Of a DNA stretch of 64,000 bases, positions 22,419 through 34,725 are shown in pieces. Position 1 is the stretch's first letter. The number at the start of each line of letters is the position of its first letter. A program made the position numbers and the translations under genes. This DNA comes from Xanthostigma xanthostigma (lineage: Eukaryota; Arthropoda; Insecta; Raphidioptera; Raphidiidae), in NCBI GenBank assembly GCA_963575645.1, contig OY754470.1:26828501-26892500 (forward strand), given 5' to 3'. Under the pieces are notes generated by a model. It was not told the origin of the DNA. It saw only the letters and a list, made by a program, of their open reading frames with translations, and made no database searches.

Positions 22419-22978
22419 CAGTCAAACCTGAGTGAGTGAGAACCGTGTAAGTAAGAACACTCTCTAAGTGAGAGTAATTGCCAGCTACCGTCTTTGTAAC
22501 CGTCTAAAACCTCTATAGATAGATATATAGAGAGATAGATAAGTGCACTGAAGTAATGCGGAAGCGGTTCCGGTGTGAGTGTGCAAAAATGGTCAGTAGG
22601 ACTCTGACACTACCCATTGGAGGACCAACGGGTGTCCATGATGGATTTCCTCACCTCCGCAACAAAAAAAAAAGTTAGATAAGTAAGAATCAGAAACCTC
22701 TATAAGAGAAAGACGTTTTCCACTTACGGACCCCTATAACTAAGACTATTACTTGCCTGTACCTCTATAAGCGATAGTCAAACATATTAATAGTTACACG
22801 AAATTTAAGAATTTGTCATAAATAGTTGAACTAACTTTGTTTTTGTATAGTTTTTATAGACCTCTATAAGCGAGAAAAGCCACCCCTGTACCTCTATAAG
22901 CTAGAAACTCGACTTAGTGAAAAACCTCCATAAGCGAAATAGGGATCGCGGTTTGAATTCTTGCTTATCCAGGTTCGA
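22419..22978. mobile_element. pogo-like element with CTCTATAAGCGA repeats
   Basis: The left end CAGTCAAACCTGAGTGAG, after TA, pairs imperfectly with the right end (complement TTCGAACCTGGATAAG). The interior repeats ACCTCTATAAGCGA-type text five times at 22690-22940. No transposase. It contains the retrotransposed insert at 22545-22675. Confidence 0.6.
22545..22675 (+). mobile_element. Retrotransposed insert with poly(A) and 9-bp target duplication
   Basis: Flanked by TAGATAAGT at 22536-22544 and 22676-22684. It ends with a run of ten or more A residues. The 131-bp insert includes GGAGGACCAACGGGTGTCC and is a SINE or a severely 5'-truncated LINE 3' end. It sits inside the pogo-like element. 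Confidence 0.75.
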
Positions 22979-24078
22979 ATATTCATTAATATTAGAGAAC
23001 TTTTATTTCAATCGCGCGTAAACGTCGCACGCACTTATTTTTTCAATTTTTAGTGACTTTTGTATAAATAATGAATAATCTAATCTTAATAAAAAAATTC
23101 CCTGCTAAAATTAATGAACTCGCTATTTTATTTCTATAAATGAAAATGGAACGATAACAGAATTCATTGCCTAGAAGTGCATATTATTTATCACCTATTG
23201 TTAAATTTATGTCACTAATATAACGAATATAGAGTTTCTTGTTGCCTATTAAAATCTGAGTGTGCATGTTGAGTTCAATGGGCCCTGTATTTTAATGTCA
23301 CGGTGTGCTGCACCATTTCTGGTATTATTATAGCTATAACGTGTTAAAATTCCTGCAGTTCAGTAACAATAAAGAAGTTTTCGTATTGTTACCGTTAGCA
23401 GGAGGAGGCTAGACGACTTCTATACTTTATATGCACATAATAATATTGGGTAGGACTTAACAAAAGGAAGACGCCATAAGGTTACTAAAATGCTCACGTC
23501 ATGATAAATGCCGTGCAGATTCTAGACAATGAATTTTGAAATTTAGAATTTAGAGCGTTCATAATATTGTACAGAAAAAACAAAAGATTATTCTACGTGG
23601 AGTGCGTCTCGTGGAATACATTGCCGAAAAATACAACAAAAAATTACGATAATACGAAACACTAGATAAAGAAAATTAAGAGCACTGCGTGATAGAAAAG
23701 CATAAAAAAACAAGTATAGTCACTTTTCGTTAAATAAATGTTCGTTATATAGAGTTTGCACTGTACATAGACGGATATTAGATTACAGATTCTGGAAATA
23801 AGCAATAAAATTAGCTAAATTTGAACATTATTAGTGAGAGACTACAAAAAAAATAATTGTTTAAATATGTATTTTCTGGGGTTAGTGTCCGAGCTATGAT
23901 GTCTAGCTTGCCGTTTTTGTACGATTTGTAAAATTTAAATTTTCCGAAGACCATATTTTAGACACACGCATACGCCACTTAAGTACAGATTGTATCCGTG
24001 TAATTTATGCTGGCAGCATCCCTGCTCTTATCTGGAGCAGTACATCACTGATATTAGTTGCAGACATACACTCACACA

Positions 24079-24094
24079 CACACACACACCATCG
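24079..24094. repeat. (CA)n microsatellite
   Basis: Short dinucleotide tract in otherwise unremarkable sequence. Confidence 0.85.
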
Positions 24095-24362
24095 AGCCTG
24101 GCCGTTCGCATGAAACTTTTATAATGGAATGGCACGCAGACAGTTCAAGCTGTAGCCAACAATGCCCGCTTATCCAAAATTGATATAATTTTTAATAGTG
24201 CACATTACTCATTATACATGAACAAATAATGCAAATATCCTTTCTTTTAATTGCAAACAAGAATTTGAAAAACGTATTTCAAACAATTGATCTTAGGCAA
24301 AGCTAGACATGAGCCAGTTTCGCGCATGAGATAAAAAGAGGTACGTCTATAGAAAGAGATGT

Positions 24363-24587
24363 ATAAATAAAATTATCGACCAATTTTTCAGACAAATATA
24401 TTAACAAAAAATAATAATTAATACATTGACGTTTCGGTCCGTATTTGGACCTTTTTCAAAACTGATCTATATTTTTTTAGATCAGTTCTGAAGAAGCTCC
24501 AAATCCGGACCGAAAGGTCAATGTTTTAATTATTATATTTTGTTAATATATTTGTCTGAAAAATTGGTAGATAATTTTATTTATTGA
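24363..24587. mobile_element. Palindromic repeat with paired hammerhead-like cores
   Basis: ATAAATAAAATTATCGACC at the left mirrors GGTAGATAATTTTATTTAT at the right. The inner arms are GACGTTTCGGTCCG (left) and CGGACCGAAAGGTC (right). The core is inverted in the two arms, so each strand carries one motif. The text after it (GAATTCTAATCAGACGTTAA) is also found after the copy at 22325 and at 35085. Confidence 0.75.
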
Positions 24588-25483
24588 AGAATTCTAATCA
24601 GACGTTAATCAAAGTTTTGAAAAGAGATGTATATACCAGTTTTCGCATGATCCAAGTCTAGAGTATAAGTAGGTGTGATTCAACTACATGCAGCCAATCA
24701 GCTGAAGCGGGATTATTCTATGTTTAAAAATACATTGAAAAAAATGAGACTTTTGGGAATTTTTTTCTTCTACAAAAAGCTTGCGATAAATTAACAAAAA
24801 AAATTTTATTATCTAATTGTAATGTCGATTCCAATCCCAAAAAATGTGGGACGATCGATTTTTTAAGTCTGGACTCTCGAATGCACATGCTTCCTACTTA
24901 GAACATAATATTACATTATAGAAACGGCATCGGACTTCAAAAAATTGAAATTCTCTACTTTACCGTCATTTTTTGCATTAAAAATTATTAGAAAATGTGA
25001 AAAATAATTAAAATAATCTGTAATAATTTAATTTTTGTAGAAAAGATTGCAAAATATTCAAGTTTTTAAGGTAATTCTGTAATTCTAAGATGCATGGATT
25101 TCACGGCAATGTATTGGCTGATGTGCCACCGAAATATCCCGGATTTGTCCGAAACACGATACCGAAGCAGTTGACGCATGCGCACGGGGTAACTAAAGTA
25201 TATGTCTATCCGTTTCTCACACGTTTTGGCTTCATGTCGATATATTATTAAGTAGGCAAATCATACTCCGTAATAAAAGTTCTATGGAAGTACGATGCGT
25301 ATAACGAGATTGCAGGAATGTGTAGTATTACTCATCTTGGTATAGGCAATTCCATTGCAGTGCACATAAAACTGCACCAGGACTAGTTCTTCTAAGAGTT
25401 CGTTTGCATCGGTAAAGATATTTCTTAAAGAAATCAACAAAATTACACCACTTATTCCAAAAATTATCAAACTATTTTTCTTC

Positions 25484-25646
25484 ACACCTCGATCGAAAGT
25501 GCATGATACTTTTGGCATCAATTGTAAGACCGAAAGTCTAACATTTACGCATTGGTGGGATTCACTGATGCGGAAAGCACGTACGTTCGGGCGGCAGTTA
25601 AGAAACCTCAACGCTGCTTGCTTGGAATTTATGTGTTTTTTATGTA
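25484..25646 (+). repeat. Family Y element, first half (split by pogo)
   Basis: Starts TTCACACCTCGATCGAAAGT and matches 27920-28200 and 35140-35400 (GTACGTTCGGGCGG, GGAATTTAT). It continues at 26922 after the pogo insertion. The minus-strand frame at 25282-25611 runs across its boundary. Confidence 0.75.
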
Positions 25647-26921
25647 GGGTAATTCCGGGGGAGATGGCCTTACGGGAGAGATGGCCAATAGAAAAAAGTC
25701 TAACTAATAGTAAACAAATGGCACTATTTTCAATATAGTTTGCTTCATTTCACAACAAGCAGCAAGTGTTAGTGGATTTGTGTAAAAAAAAGAAAGGAAA
25801 GTTGAGTAATTTGACTTTGATTTTTAAGACATGTTTGTTATTAATTAAGGGTTTGACATATTAAGTGGTCTTAAAGGGGTTTTAAAAGTTTTGTTATTTT
25901 TTTGTACTTTCCTTGTTAGGATAATCATTTTCACGTGTTCTAACCTCAAAATTTATTCAGAAATTTATACGCTGCTTTAATTACCTAATGTAACCATCTC
26001 ATCCGGACAATCGGGAGAGATGGCCACATTTTTTCCGGGAGAGATGGCCATAAAATGCAATTTCAGGATTCAAGGCAGCAGGAGTTTCTTCCCTAAATCC
26101 AGGTGCCATTCCGGAACACGCTTTTAGTATGGACATTGAGTCACTTAATGAAAGATATATTGAACATACAGACGATGGACCAACCAACACCAACAAAAGC
26201 ACTGAACAAAGTATCTCCACTGCCTGTAAAACTCAACAAAGTCCGCAAACGAGTCAAGGAAGCAGACATTCTCTTGACGTCTGAAGAACATATTAAAAAA
26301 CTAAAAATAAAAGAAAAAGAGAAAGAAGAAAAAGAAGAGAAATCTAGAAAACCAAAGATAATCAAAAAAGAAATTAAGACCGACACATTTAAGCAAAACA
26401 AGAAACGTAAGGCTATTCGCAGTTGTTAAGAAACTCTCATGGATTTCAGTGACACCTCAGAAAGTGAAACTAAAGACAGAGAGGAAGAAAACTGCAGAGG
26501 TTGTGGTAACAACTATCATAAGAAAAAAAATAATTGAAGATTGGATTTAGTGCAGTGTTTGTATGTTCTAGCTTCATGAGAATTACAGCCAGGTCGAGAA
26601 CATGTCTTCCAAGTGTGGTAATCAAAAAAAGAAGGAGTTAAAAACTCTTAAGTGCAAAGGGAAAGGCAAATAAAGTACTGGCCATCTCTCCCGACCACTA
26701 TGGCCATCACTCCCGGATACTCTGGGAGAGATGGCCAATTCTACTTTTTTTTCAAAGTTAAAAATTACTAGTTTTTGTTTATTTAAAAGTAATATTTCGT
26801 TAATGTTCTGTAAGAATTATAATTAAAGTTTCGTTTCCCGCAGAATTCAATATTTTATTCATCTTAGTTCCTTCACAATAGCTCCTTAAAGTTAGTAAGG
26901 CCATCTCCCCCGGAACTACCC
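25647..26921 (+). mobile_element. pogo/Tigger-like transposon, deleted
   Basis: The inverted termini are GGGTAATTCCGGGGGAGATG and complement GGGTAGTTCCGGGGGAGATG, with TA duplications (25645-25646 and 26922-26923) in a family Y repeat whose uninterrupted form is seen at 35385. Subterminal GGGAGAGATGGCC motifs repeat near both ends. Only the transposase C-terminus remains (see 26064-26570), so the catalytic domain is lost. 1275 bp. Confidence 0.88.
26064..26570 (+). pseudogene. pogo/Tigger-type transposase C-terminal remnant
   Basis: One frame reads GFKAAGVSSLNPGAIPEHAF, the conserved segment just after the DDE domain of pogo/Tigger transposases. A shifted frame (to 26429) reads ADILLTSEEHIKKLK followed by a Lys/Glu-rich coil. 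Near 26485-26570 a cysteine/histidine text (CRGCGNNYHKKKNN) recalls the PHD-like finger found at this place in some insect pogo proteins. Frameshifts and stops separate these parts. Confidence 0.85.
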
Positions 26922-27045
26922 TAATTAATATGTAATTGATTAATCAATCTATTTAAAAAGCGTCCTTACGGCCGAGGCATAAAAAAATAGTATACACCAC
27001 ACTGGTCGAAAGTGTGATATCCTTACATTGTGCACCATGATGCCC
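26922..27045 (+). repeat. Family Y element, second half
   Basis: Continues family Y after the pogo insertion: AATTAATATGTAATTGATTA, GCGTCCTTACGGCCGAGG and AGTATACACCACACTGG, as at 28200-28240 plus 29190-29225, and 35385-35470. Confidence 0.75.
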
Positions 27046-27049
27046 GAGT

Positions 27050-27860
27050 GGTTTAATATGCTATTTATTAACAACAGTAAAGTATTTTATGGAGATTTTT
27101 CGAAAACGATCTAAACCGAAATTTTTCACTCTCTATCTACAAATTCTGAAAAAAAAATTCAAATCGATTCACTGGATAAATAAAAACTGATTTTAAGTTT
27201 TCACAATTTTACACTTTGTCTTATGGAAGCATATCATCGTGTCCATTCATATTGAATAGAAAAAATCAATTTAAAAATTTGGAATTTTACAATTAAAGAG
27301 CTTAATGACGAATATAGTCTTAGAGCAGACATGTCAAACTCATATGATATTGCGGACCACTTTATCTATTTTGTACTAAGTTTTAATGTTAAAAAATATT
27401 AATAAAAGACGATTGTTAGAATTATTATATTATTAGATTCAATGTTTTTTACATCACTGCCTTAGAGGTTTTATTTAAAAAAATATTATTACAGTAATTA
27501 TGATGATTTTGAAACAAGCTTTTTTATTATGTGAAAAATTATTCATCAATGTTTTCAAAATTACCTTGCTTTCAACTCGTCTAAAACATCAATGTAAACA
27601 GTGCACTAGATTTTCTGAAACCCATATCAATATACACGTATATTATGTTTCTGAGTTATATATATGTGAGACATTAGTTGGGGACGAAATGACATTTTAT
27701 TTATAAGTAAAGTTCTTTTGGTGAGTTGAGGCTAAAGCATTATCAAGGCTACTCCACAATAAAACTCCATGTTTATAGCACCGAATAGTCTATACGGTTA
27801 TTAAGGAAATGAAGATATATATATTAGTCTTTGGTTTGTTCCAAATTTGATTAAGGTCGT
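27050..27860. other. No supported gene
   Basis: AT-rich DNA; the frame at 27500-27706 has no recognised domain or splice context. Confidence 0.45.
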
Positions 27861-27865
27861 CAATA

Positions 27866-28244
27866 AGTTATCTGATTCGCGGTTACGTATAGTACGTTCT
27901 GAGAAAATAGTTAGGTTTTCTTCACACCTCGATCGAAAGTACATACTTTCCGCATCAATTGTCAGAAAGTCCAACATTTACTCCTTGGTAACATTACGCG
28001 ACCAATACGGGAAGTTCGTACGTTCGGGCAGTAGTAAAGCAAAAGCAACCAATCAACTGTTGTTAAGATGTCGTTTTCATTGCACCCTATAACATTTTAG
28101 CTAATAATCGCGAACAGCTGTCATTCGTGTTTTTACGTATAGACTCAAGGCTTCTTGTTTGGAATTTATCTATGTGTTTATGTAATTAATAAATAATTAG
28201 TTAATGTACTTAATAAGCGTGCTTACGACCGAGATATAAAGAAA
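27866..28244 (+). repeat. Family Y element, copy 2, left part
   Basis: Matches 35140-35420 throughout (CACCTCGATCGAAAGT, GGAAGTTCGTACGTTCGGGC, CAACCAATCAACTGTTGTTA). It is cut by family X and resumes at 29187 with AATAGTATACTACACCACAC. Confidence 0.8.
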
Positions 28245-29186
28245 AAATATAGTTTAAAAAAAACTAAAAAACACGCTTTATATCGGACTAAAAAGTAAAA
28301 AATAATTGTTTTAAAATAAGCTTAAAAAGCGTGGGGCGCTTTGTTCCACATTTTCGTACATCGAGCGCCCAACGCTTTTTAAGCTTATTTTAAAACAATT
28401 ATTTTTTACTTTTTAGTCCGATATAAAGCGTGTTTTTTAGTTTTTTTTAAACTATATTTTATTTTTCACTTTTTAGTGAGGATCTATAAAAGAATTTATT
28501 AATCCTGGGGGTCCTAATAAGGATAATGGGAAACTGTTATCAAATTATTTCATTGTCATCGGTCCTTGATACGTATGCAAAGTTTCAAATTAATCAGACT
28601 TCGGTAAATTGGTGAAAATTATGCTCAAAGATTCCGTTACGGACATACATACATAGTTACAACCCAAACTAATATAAAGCGTTTAATAATAAGGATAATG
28701 GGAAACTGTTATCAAATTATTGCATTGTCATCGGTCCTTGATACGTATGCAAAGTTTCAAATTAATCAGACTTCGGGAAATTGGTGAAAATAAAGCGTTT
28801 ACTACAGAGGATCTATAAAAGAATTTATTAATCCTGGGGGTCCTAATAAGGATAATGGGAAACTGTTATCAAATTATTGCATTGTCATCGGTCCTTGATA
28901 CGTATGCAAAGTTTCAAATTAATCAGACTTCGGGAAATTGGTGAAAATAAAGCGTTTACTACAGAGGATCTATAAAAGAATTTATTAATCCTGGGGGTCC
29001 TAATAAGGATAATGGGAAACTGTTATCAAATTATTGCATTGTCATCGGTCCTTGATACGTATGCAAAGTTTCAAATTAATCAGACTTCGGGAAATTGGTG
29101 AAAATTATGCTCAAAGATTCCGTTACGGTAGTTAGTTACATACATACATACATAGTTAGTTACAACCCAAGCTAATATAAAGCGTT
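28245..29186 (-). mobile_element. Family X element, copy B, inserted in family Y
   Basis: Starts with a perfect hairpin of about 100-bp arms (28245-28345 and 28360-28460) around a CACATTTTCGTACATCG loop. Four units of the 105-160 bp direct repeat follow (28487-29125), ending AACCCAAGCTAATATAAAGC. It is the near-identical complement of 3666-4336, so the two copies are recent. No protein frame. Confidence 0.8.
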
Positions 29187-30617
29187 TAAAAATAGTATAC
29201 TACACCACACTGACCGAAAGTGTGGTATACTATTTGTTCAGTCCCTTAAATGTTTTTAAACAACATTTTGGCGAAAACTAATTTAATAAAAAGTTGAAAT
29301 TCGTTGTAAAATCAAACTAAATAATTACATCTAATAACATTTTATCGCCAATAGATTTCTATCGTATTGTCCCGTTGGTAGGTCTCTACTCCTTTACTTA
29401 GAAGGTGATAGGGAAGGGATATCGTATCGTTGTTGAATTGCTTTTAGTTCACAAAAAATAGCGCTCAATTTGAGTCATTATTCTTCCGCGAACTAGTTCT
29501 CTCTTATTGTTCGTTGTTAAGGTGTTTCAGGTTCGAAGGAAGAAGAAAAACAGTAGAATAAAATAGTGAAACTTACATAGTGGCTGACAGAAACATCAAT
29601 TCAAAAGAATAGAAAATTTCTTAGTTTATTTTCGGAAGGATATTTAACTAATAAAAAAGCATCGTACAGATTCAACAATATTAATTTTTTGTCGTCGGCC
29701 GTCTTCACTGAACAAACAAACTTAGTTCTTGATTGGCTGAGAACTAGTTCATTCTTTCGAACTAATTCGTTGGCGAACTATACAACTCTAGTGTGGATGT
29801 CCTTCAAAGACAGAAGGCTGTTACAGATGAACAAACAAATAGCAAAATGAGAAAAATCTGGTTTTTTGTTTGGGCACGAGACCCTTAAAAATAACATTCA
29901 TAAAATGCATTTTAGAAAAACTCTAGTATTTCTAAATTTTGAAAGTGTTTTTATGCAGTCCTCTTTGATCAACAAAACGATTATAAGCAAACGCAATGCT
30001 CACTTTGATGGACCTATGTCTCACTGAATGTTTATTGCGCAATGAAGGTTGAGGTTGGTTGTGAAATGTTTATTTCATTCGCAACGGGGGCTACATAACT
30101 AGTGGGCTGTGAAAACGTCCGAGATGTAATAAACCAGGCATTCATAAAAGTTTAAGTGATTTTAATGTTCTACTGCAGGTTTGCAGAAAATAAGCTTTTG
30201 CCATTTGGTTTTATTACATTAGTTTTTTTTTATTATTAAAATGTAAATTCAGTTTCTGATTGCATCTAATGACTCATGGTACACTTTGAATTAGTTTTTT
30301 TTTTCGTTTATTTTCTGTATCGTTTTTGTATTTGAATCAATATTTGACGCAATCTTATTTCAAAATTGAAATATTGTATTTGCTTCACTTTTCTCATACC
30401 GTGAAATTGATTCTGTATATTTATTGCATTCAATAGAAATATCTTTTCACAATAAAAATGCCTAACTTTTTATATACGACAATAGTTATTATTATAGGAA
30501 TCGTTTTAAGGTAAGCATACACCTACATTATCGGTAATATAAGAATATGAAATATTCAATTCACAATTTTGATCTTGGATATGGAATCGTCTACCCAAAA
30601 ACCATTGAAAGCATTTA

Positions 30618-30938
30618 TAGTACGCGCCACGGATCTAAAAGGTTCTTAAGTTAGTCACAAACAGCGTCGCAAAGGCACATTTTAGAGCCGTTGATACTCC
30701 CACCGCCTCCCAGCTACCTGCACGGAACGTGCGTTCGTCGGTGATTGGCCGTGATCGCTCGTTGCCTTTGTCACTTGTCGCTTTCCTGCTTTAAAGTACA
30801 GTCGAGTACGCTATTGTCAAGTTGTTATTGCTACATGTTAGTTTTGTTGACGAGTTTGTAGTTTTTCAACAGACTGTACAAGCGCAAGCCTACATTCGCA
30901 TCTAACTTTCGAGCCTTTTAGATTCGTGGCGCGTACTA
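30618..30938. mobile_element. TA-flanked MITE with G+C-rich interior
   Basis: TAGTACGCGCCACGGATCTA and its near-complement TAGATTCGTGGCGCGTACTA form the ends, with TA at 30616-30617 and 30939-30940. 321 bp. The interior has a GATTGGCC (inverted CCAAT) motif and is much richer in G+C than its flanks. Confidence 0.8.
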
Positions 30939-31069
30939 TACAATATTGTCATAATTATTAATGATTAAACTCATTGACAAATCTTGTAATACTTATTTGC
31001 ACACAGTTCCTAAACATTTTCGGCTACCCCTGGTGAAACTTTTAAAAGGATCACCTCAATAAGCACTTT

Positions 31070-31972
31070 TAGTACAGTCAATCTGGCAAAAACCTCAACA
31101 AAACCAACCAAAAAGGTGAAACTTGGTGAGTCGTTAGAGAATGATGAAAAAAAGGTTATCTGGCAATGGCCACCTGGTACCTGTTCAAATACCTGTTCAA
31201 ATAGTAAAAAAAAACTCAAAAATATTTTGAAATGCATTTTTCTCGAAAACTATCCATTCTACAGAAAAATTTATTGAACAAAAAATGTAGAGGGCATCGT
31301 TATCTACAATTAATGTCATTGGTGCTATGTTGTACAACAAAAAATGAGCGCAGTAGGTGACGCTTAAGTGCCAAAAAAAGTGTTTTTCCACTTTTTTGCC
31401 CTGAAATTTTCATTTTTCAGTTACGATTCAAATGGAAAAATTGTTCCATTTTATTTTATAAACAACTATTATTTCAACATTTTTTTCATACAACTTACCG
31501 TTTCAGAGCTGCAGCTTGTTGAAGTGAAAATAAGTTGTATGAAAAGTAAGTTGTATGAAAAAAATGTTAAAATAAAAGTTGTTTATAAAATAAAAAGGAA
31601 CAATTTTTCCATTTGAATCGTAACTGAAAAATGAAAATTTCAGGGAAAAAAAGTGGAAAAACACTTTTTTTGGCACTTTAGCGCCACCTACTGCGCACAT
31701 TTTTTGTTGTACAACATAGCACCAATGACATTAATTGTAGATAACGATGTCCTCTACATTTTTTGTTCAATAAATTTTTCTGTAAAATGGATAGTTTTCG
31801 AGAAAAATGCATTTCAAAATATTTTTGAGTTTTTTTTGAGTATTTGAACAGGTACCAGGTGGCCATTGCCAGGTAACCTTTTTTTCATCATTCTCTAAGG
31901 ACTCACCAAGTTTCACCTTTTTGGGTGTTTTTGATACGAAATGATTTTTTTTTCGCCAGATTGATTGTACTA
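31070..31972. mobile_element. Foldback element, about 430-bp arms
   Basis: The termini TAGTACAGTCAATCTGGC and GCCAGATTGATTGTACTA are inverted. The arms then stay complementary almost to the centre (31500-31530). TTT may be the target duplication. All open frames here (31010-31866) mirror each other and are shadows of the repeat. Confidence 0.85.
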
Positions 31973-31999
31973 TTTACAAAAAAATCATAAAACTGAAAA

Positions 32000-33887
32000 A
32001 TCTTAATTTCGAAGGAACATATTATATAATGAAATATTCATAAGACAAGTTCATTAAAGTGTACGTACCTACATAGTAATAAATTAAATAGGTCTTACCG
32101 TACCAGCTTCAGACGGTAATCGATGACATAAAACATACTTACAGCATAGACTATAACTAGATTAACAATCTGCGTTCGAATTTTAATACAAAATGTAAAA
32201 ATTTTAATTAACTGATAAAAACTAAAGACAGTTCTTTCGTACGTAAATATACGAACGTATAATTCAAGAAATAAAACTGATAACCCCAATTTATTAAGCA
32301 GCATTTAGAATAAATTTCAAAATATACGCTGAAATAGAGCCAAAGCAATTTTCTGTCCGGTCATCTGTAGGGCTATATTTCTGCATCGGATGACAACATC
32401 GCTATCTACGGAACATACTGAGCTGCGATCCTCTCAGTTCTATAGTCTACATACTCTACATTATGCAAACTACTTGAATACAATAACCATATTCTCCGGG
32501 TTCTATACAGATTGATACATTGTTGTATGGATACTGAAACATTATTAAATACGTATAGCAACAGTATCAAACATACTATGGATTATTGGAACCATTATTG
32601 AAATGTTATTGACTTAGAATGAAAATCAAATCGAATTACATTACAGAGAAGGAGTTCCCCATATTACAATAATCGGTCCGATACAACTAGGACTAACTTT
32701 TCCCATTTGGCCTGTTCAGTATACATTACTGCTTGACCGAAGCTTCCTGGTGGGTGTATAAAAAATAAACCTTTGCATTCTCGTAGGTGATGACTATATC
32801 ACCTGAATAATATGAGCTGACAACCCCATTCTGGTAGCCAACCCGAACAGTCCTTTGAAAGTCGAAAGACACTACCCACATCCACCTGAAACTGAGCCAA
32901 ATTAACAAATACAATAGGTTTTGTGAGAGAAAACATCGCCAAACAGCGAACTGCCGTACTCCGAGGATGTTTGTCGCGTGGGTTGGCGGTGTTTTCTACA
33001 ACTTTATCCCTCCTATCCTATTTTCTTTATCGAAGATAAGCTATTTGGCACGGTTTGAATCCATTGTGAGGTGGGTGTTGATTAATGGTTTCAAAAGTTC
33101 AACTTTAAATGCTGGAATTGGGTTGCCAATATCCTTCGAGCGATATGAATTATCTTTTCCGAAATGGCTACCTAACATTCAGTTACGAGAAGGCGTTGAT
33201 TAAGTTTCAACTCAATTACCTTTTGTAAAACGGCGGCGAAACTAACATTTTGGATGCTTGCGGACGCAAAATTCCAAGGAATTATTCCTTCCTCTTGCTT
33301 GTTTGCTTCTGCTGGCGCTACCGTTCCTGCACTGATTTTGAGTGGACTTTAAAAGTGGAAGTTATTTTGGAACATCGCGTTTAGCTTATTTGTATGGTTA
33401 CATATGCACATAATACACACAGAGTACGTATTACACAATGCATTGTGTTGACCATTGAATGCAATGCACACATACGTGTAAATCCACACACACGCACACA
33501 CGTGTATGTGTGTACGTGTGTATGTATGAAGGGAGATGTTTACAATAATATGTAAATGCAATATCTGGTCATATTGTACTCGCGGGATTCATATCTGCTC
33601 ATTGCTTTAGACAGACTCTGCTCGCTTTCGTGCGAATCACTGACACTGGACACACTGACGAGACAATAATTACCAAACTAATCTCCTCAAGTGGGGAATG
33701 GTACTTACTACTTTAGATGAAAATTAACATTTCAAAATTTTACAATATTTTTCAATTTGAGGTTATTCGCGTTCAAAAAACATTTTTTTAGAAAATGTCT
33801 GTTCGTCTGTTTATCTGGCTGTCTGTTAGTTTAAAAACATTGTGAAGTTAGAGATCGAGGAAGGTGAGATGTAAAGTAAAGGATCGA

Positions 33888-33890
<3 letters not shown>
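32000..33890. other. Mixed-composition region, no supported gene
   Basis: Stretches at 32640-32900 and 32940-33340 are richer in G+C than average and hold frames of 62 (minus) and 78 (plus) residues without a known domain. A (CA/TG)n-rich tract lies at 33460-33530. Confidence 0.35.
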
Positions 33891-33925
<35 letters not shown>

Positions 33926-34437
33926 TTTCTCTTTATTTGTTACATCTAGAGATAACAAATAGTGTCAAAGTCAAATACTAAGTGGGATTTCCAAAGAATT
34001 CATCGACACAGTAAAACGCCTGTTCAATTAAATAGACCTTTAGGGAACTTTTAAATTTATTATAACTTTCAATCTGTCGTATATCAGAAGGTAAGTTATT
34101 GTATATCCTTTGACACACATGTCTAGGCCCCTTACTGCCTAATGTAGTACTGAAAGACTGAATGTAAATATTTTCAGTTTGTCTGGTATTATATGAATGT
34201 ACAGCAGAGGTCAAAGTAAACAAAGAGATATTCTTTTTGACAAATAATGCGCACTGTAAAATAAAAAGCGATGGTAGAGTCAAAATTCTATAGAACTTGA
34301 AAAGCCCTCTACAATGCTCCAACCGCTTAGCCCCACTCAAAATCCTTACAACCCTTTTTTGCAACCTAAAAACTCGTATTGCTGACGTCGAGTTTCCCCA
34401 AAATATGATGCCGTAATTTAGTTTGGATACTAATATT
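33889..34437 (-). mobile_element. 5'-truncated non-LTR retrotransposon, copy 1
   Basis: The minus strand encodes the reverse-transcriptase C-terminal region: NYGIIFWGNSTSAIRVFRLQ, then KRVVRILSG, FYRILTLPSLFILQ, YNTRQ and RIYNNLPSDIR, ending at 33978. These are hallmarks of jockey/CR1-type LINEs. The 3' end is a (TTA)n tail at 33893-33925. About 140 residues remain of a protein normally near 900. Confidence 0.88.
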
Positions 34438-34639
34438 TTTTAATATTAATTAATTAATTTAATTAATAATACTAATATTATTTGGAAGGGAAACCATAAG
34501 GACCTGTCACAAACATGAATGAATGCATTACTTGATAACTGGTTCAAATAAATGTGGCATTTGCTAAACATAAAATACAATGATCCCCAGCTATCTATTT
34601 TATATTTCATACTGTGAATTTCTAATCTGGTACCCATCT

Positions 34640-34725
34640 AAATCATTAATGCATTGCAAAAAATCGTTCCACATAAAATGTATACGAACCTCCCTTGGGC
34701 GCCCGATCTATGTTGCATTAATGCA
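34640..34725 (+). repeat. Dispersed repeat shared with 54410-54490
   Basis: Both read ATCAATGCATT-like text, AAAATCGTTYCACATAAAATG and GCGCCCGATCTATGTTGCAT. Family unknown. Confidence 0.65.

Noticed and set aside
23735..23772. End of a second pogo-like element (TATATAGAGTTTGCACTGTA)
   Set aside because: The terminus looks right and TA follows, but I could not find a matching left end.
25282..25611. 109-residue membrane-like protein on the minus strand
   Set aside because: It runs across the border of family Y and has no recognisable family; a chance frame is more likely.
31010..31866. Six protein frames of 62-82 residues
   Set aside because: They are mirror readings of the two arms of one inverted repeat.
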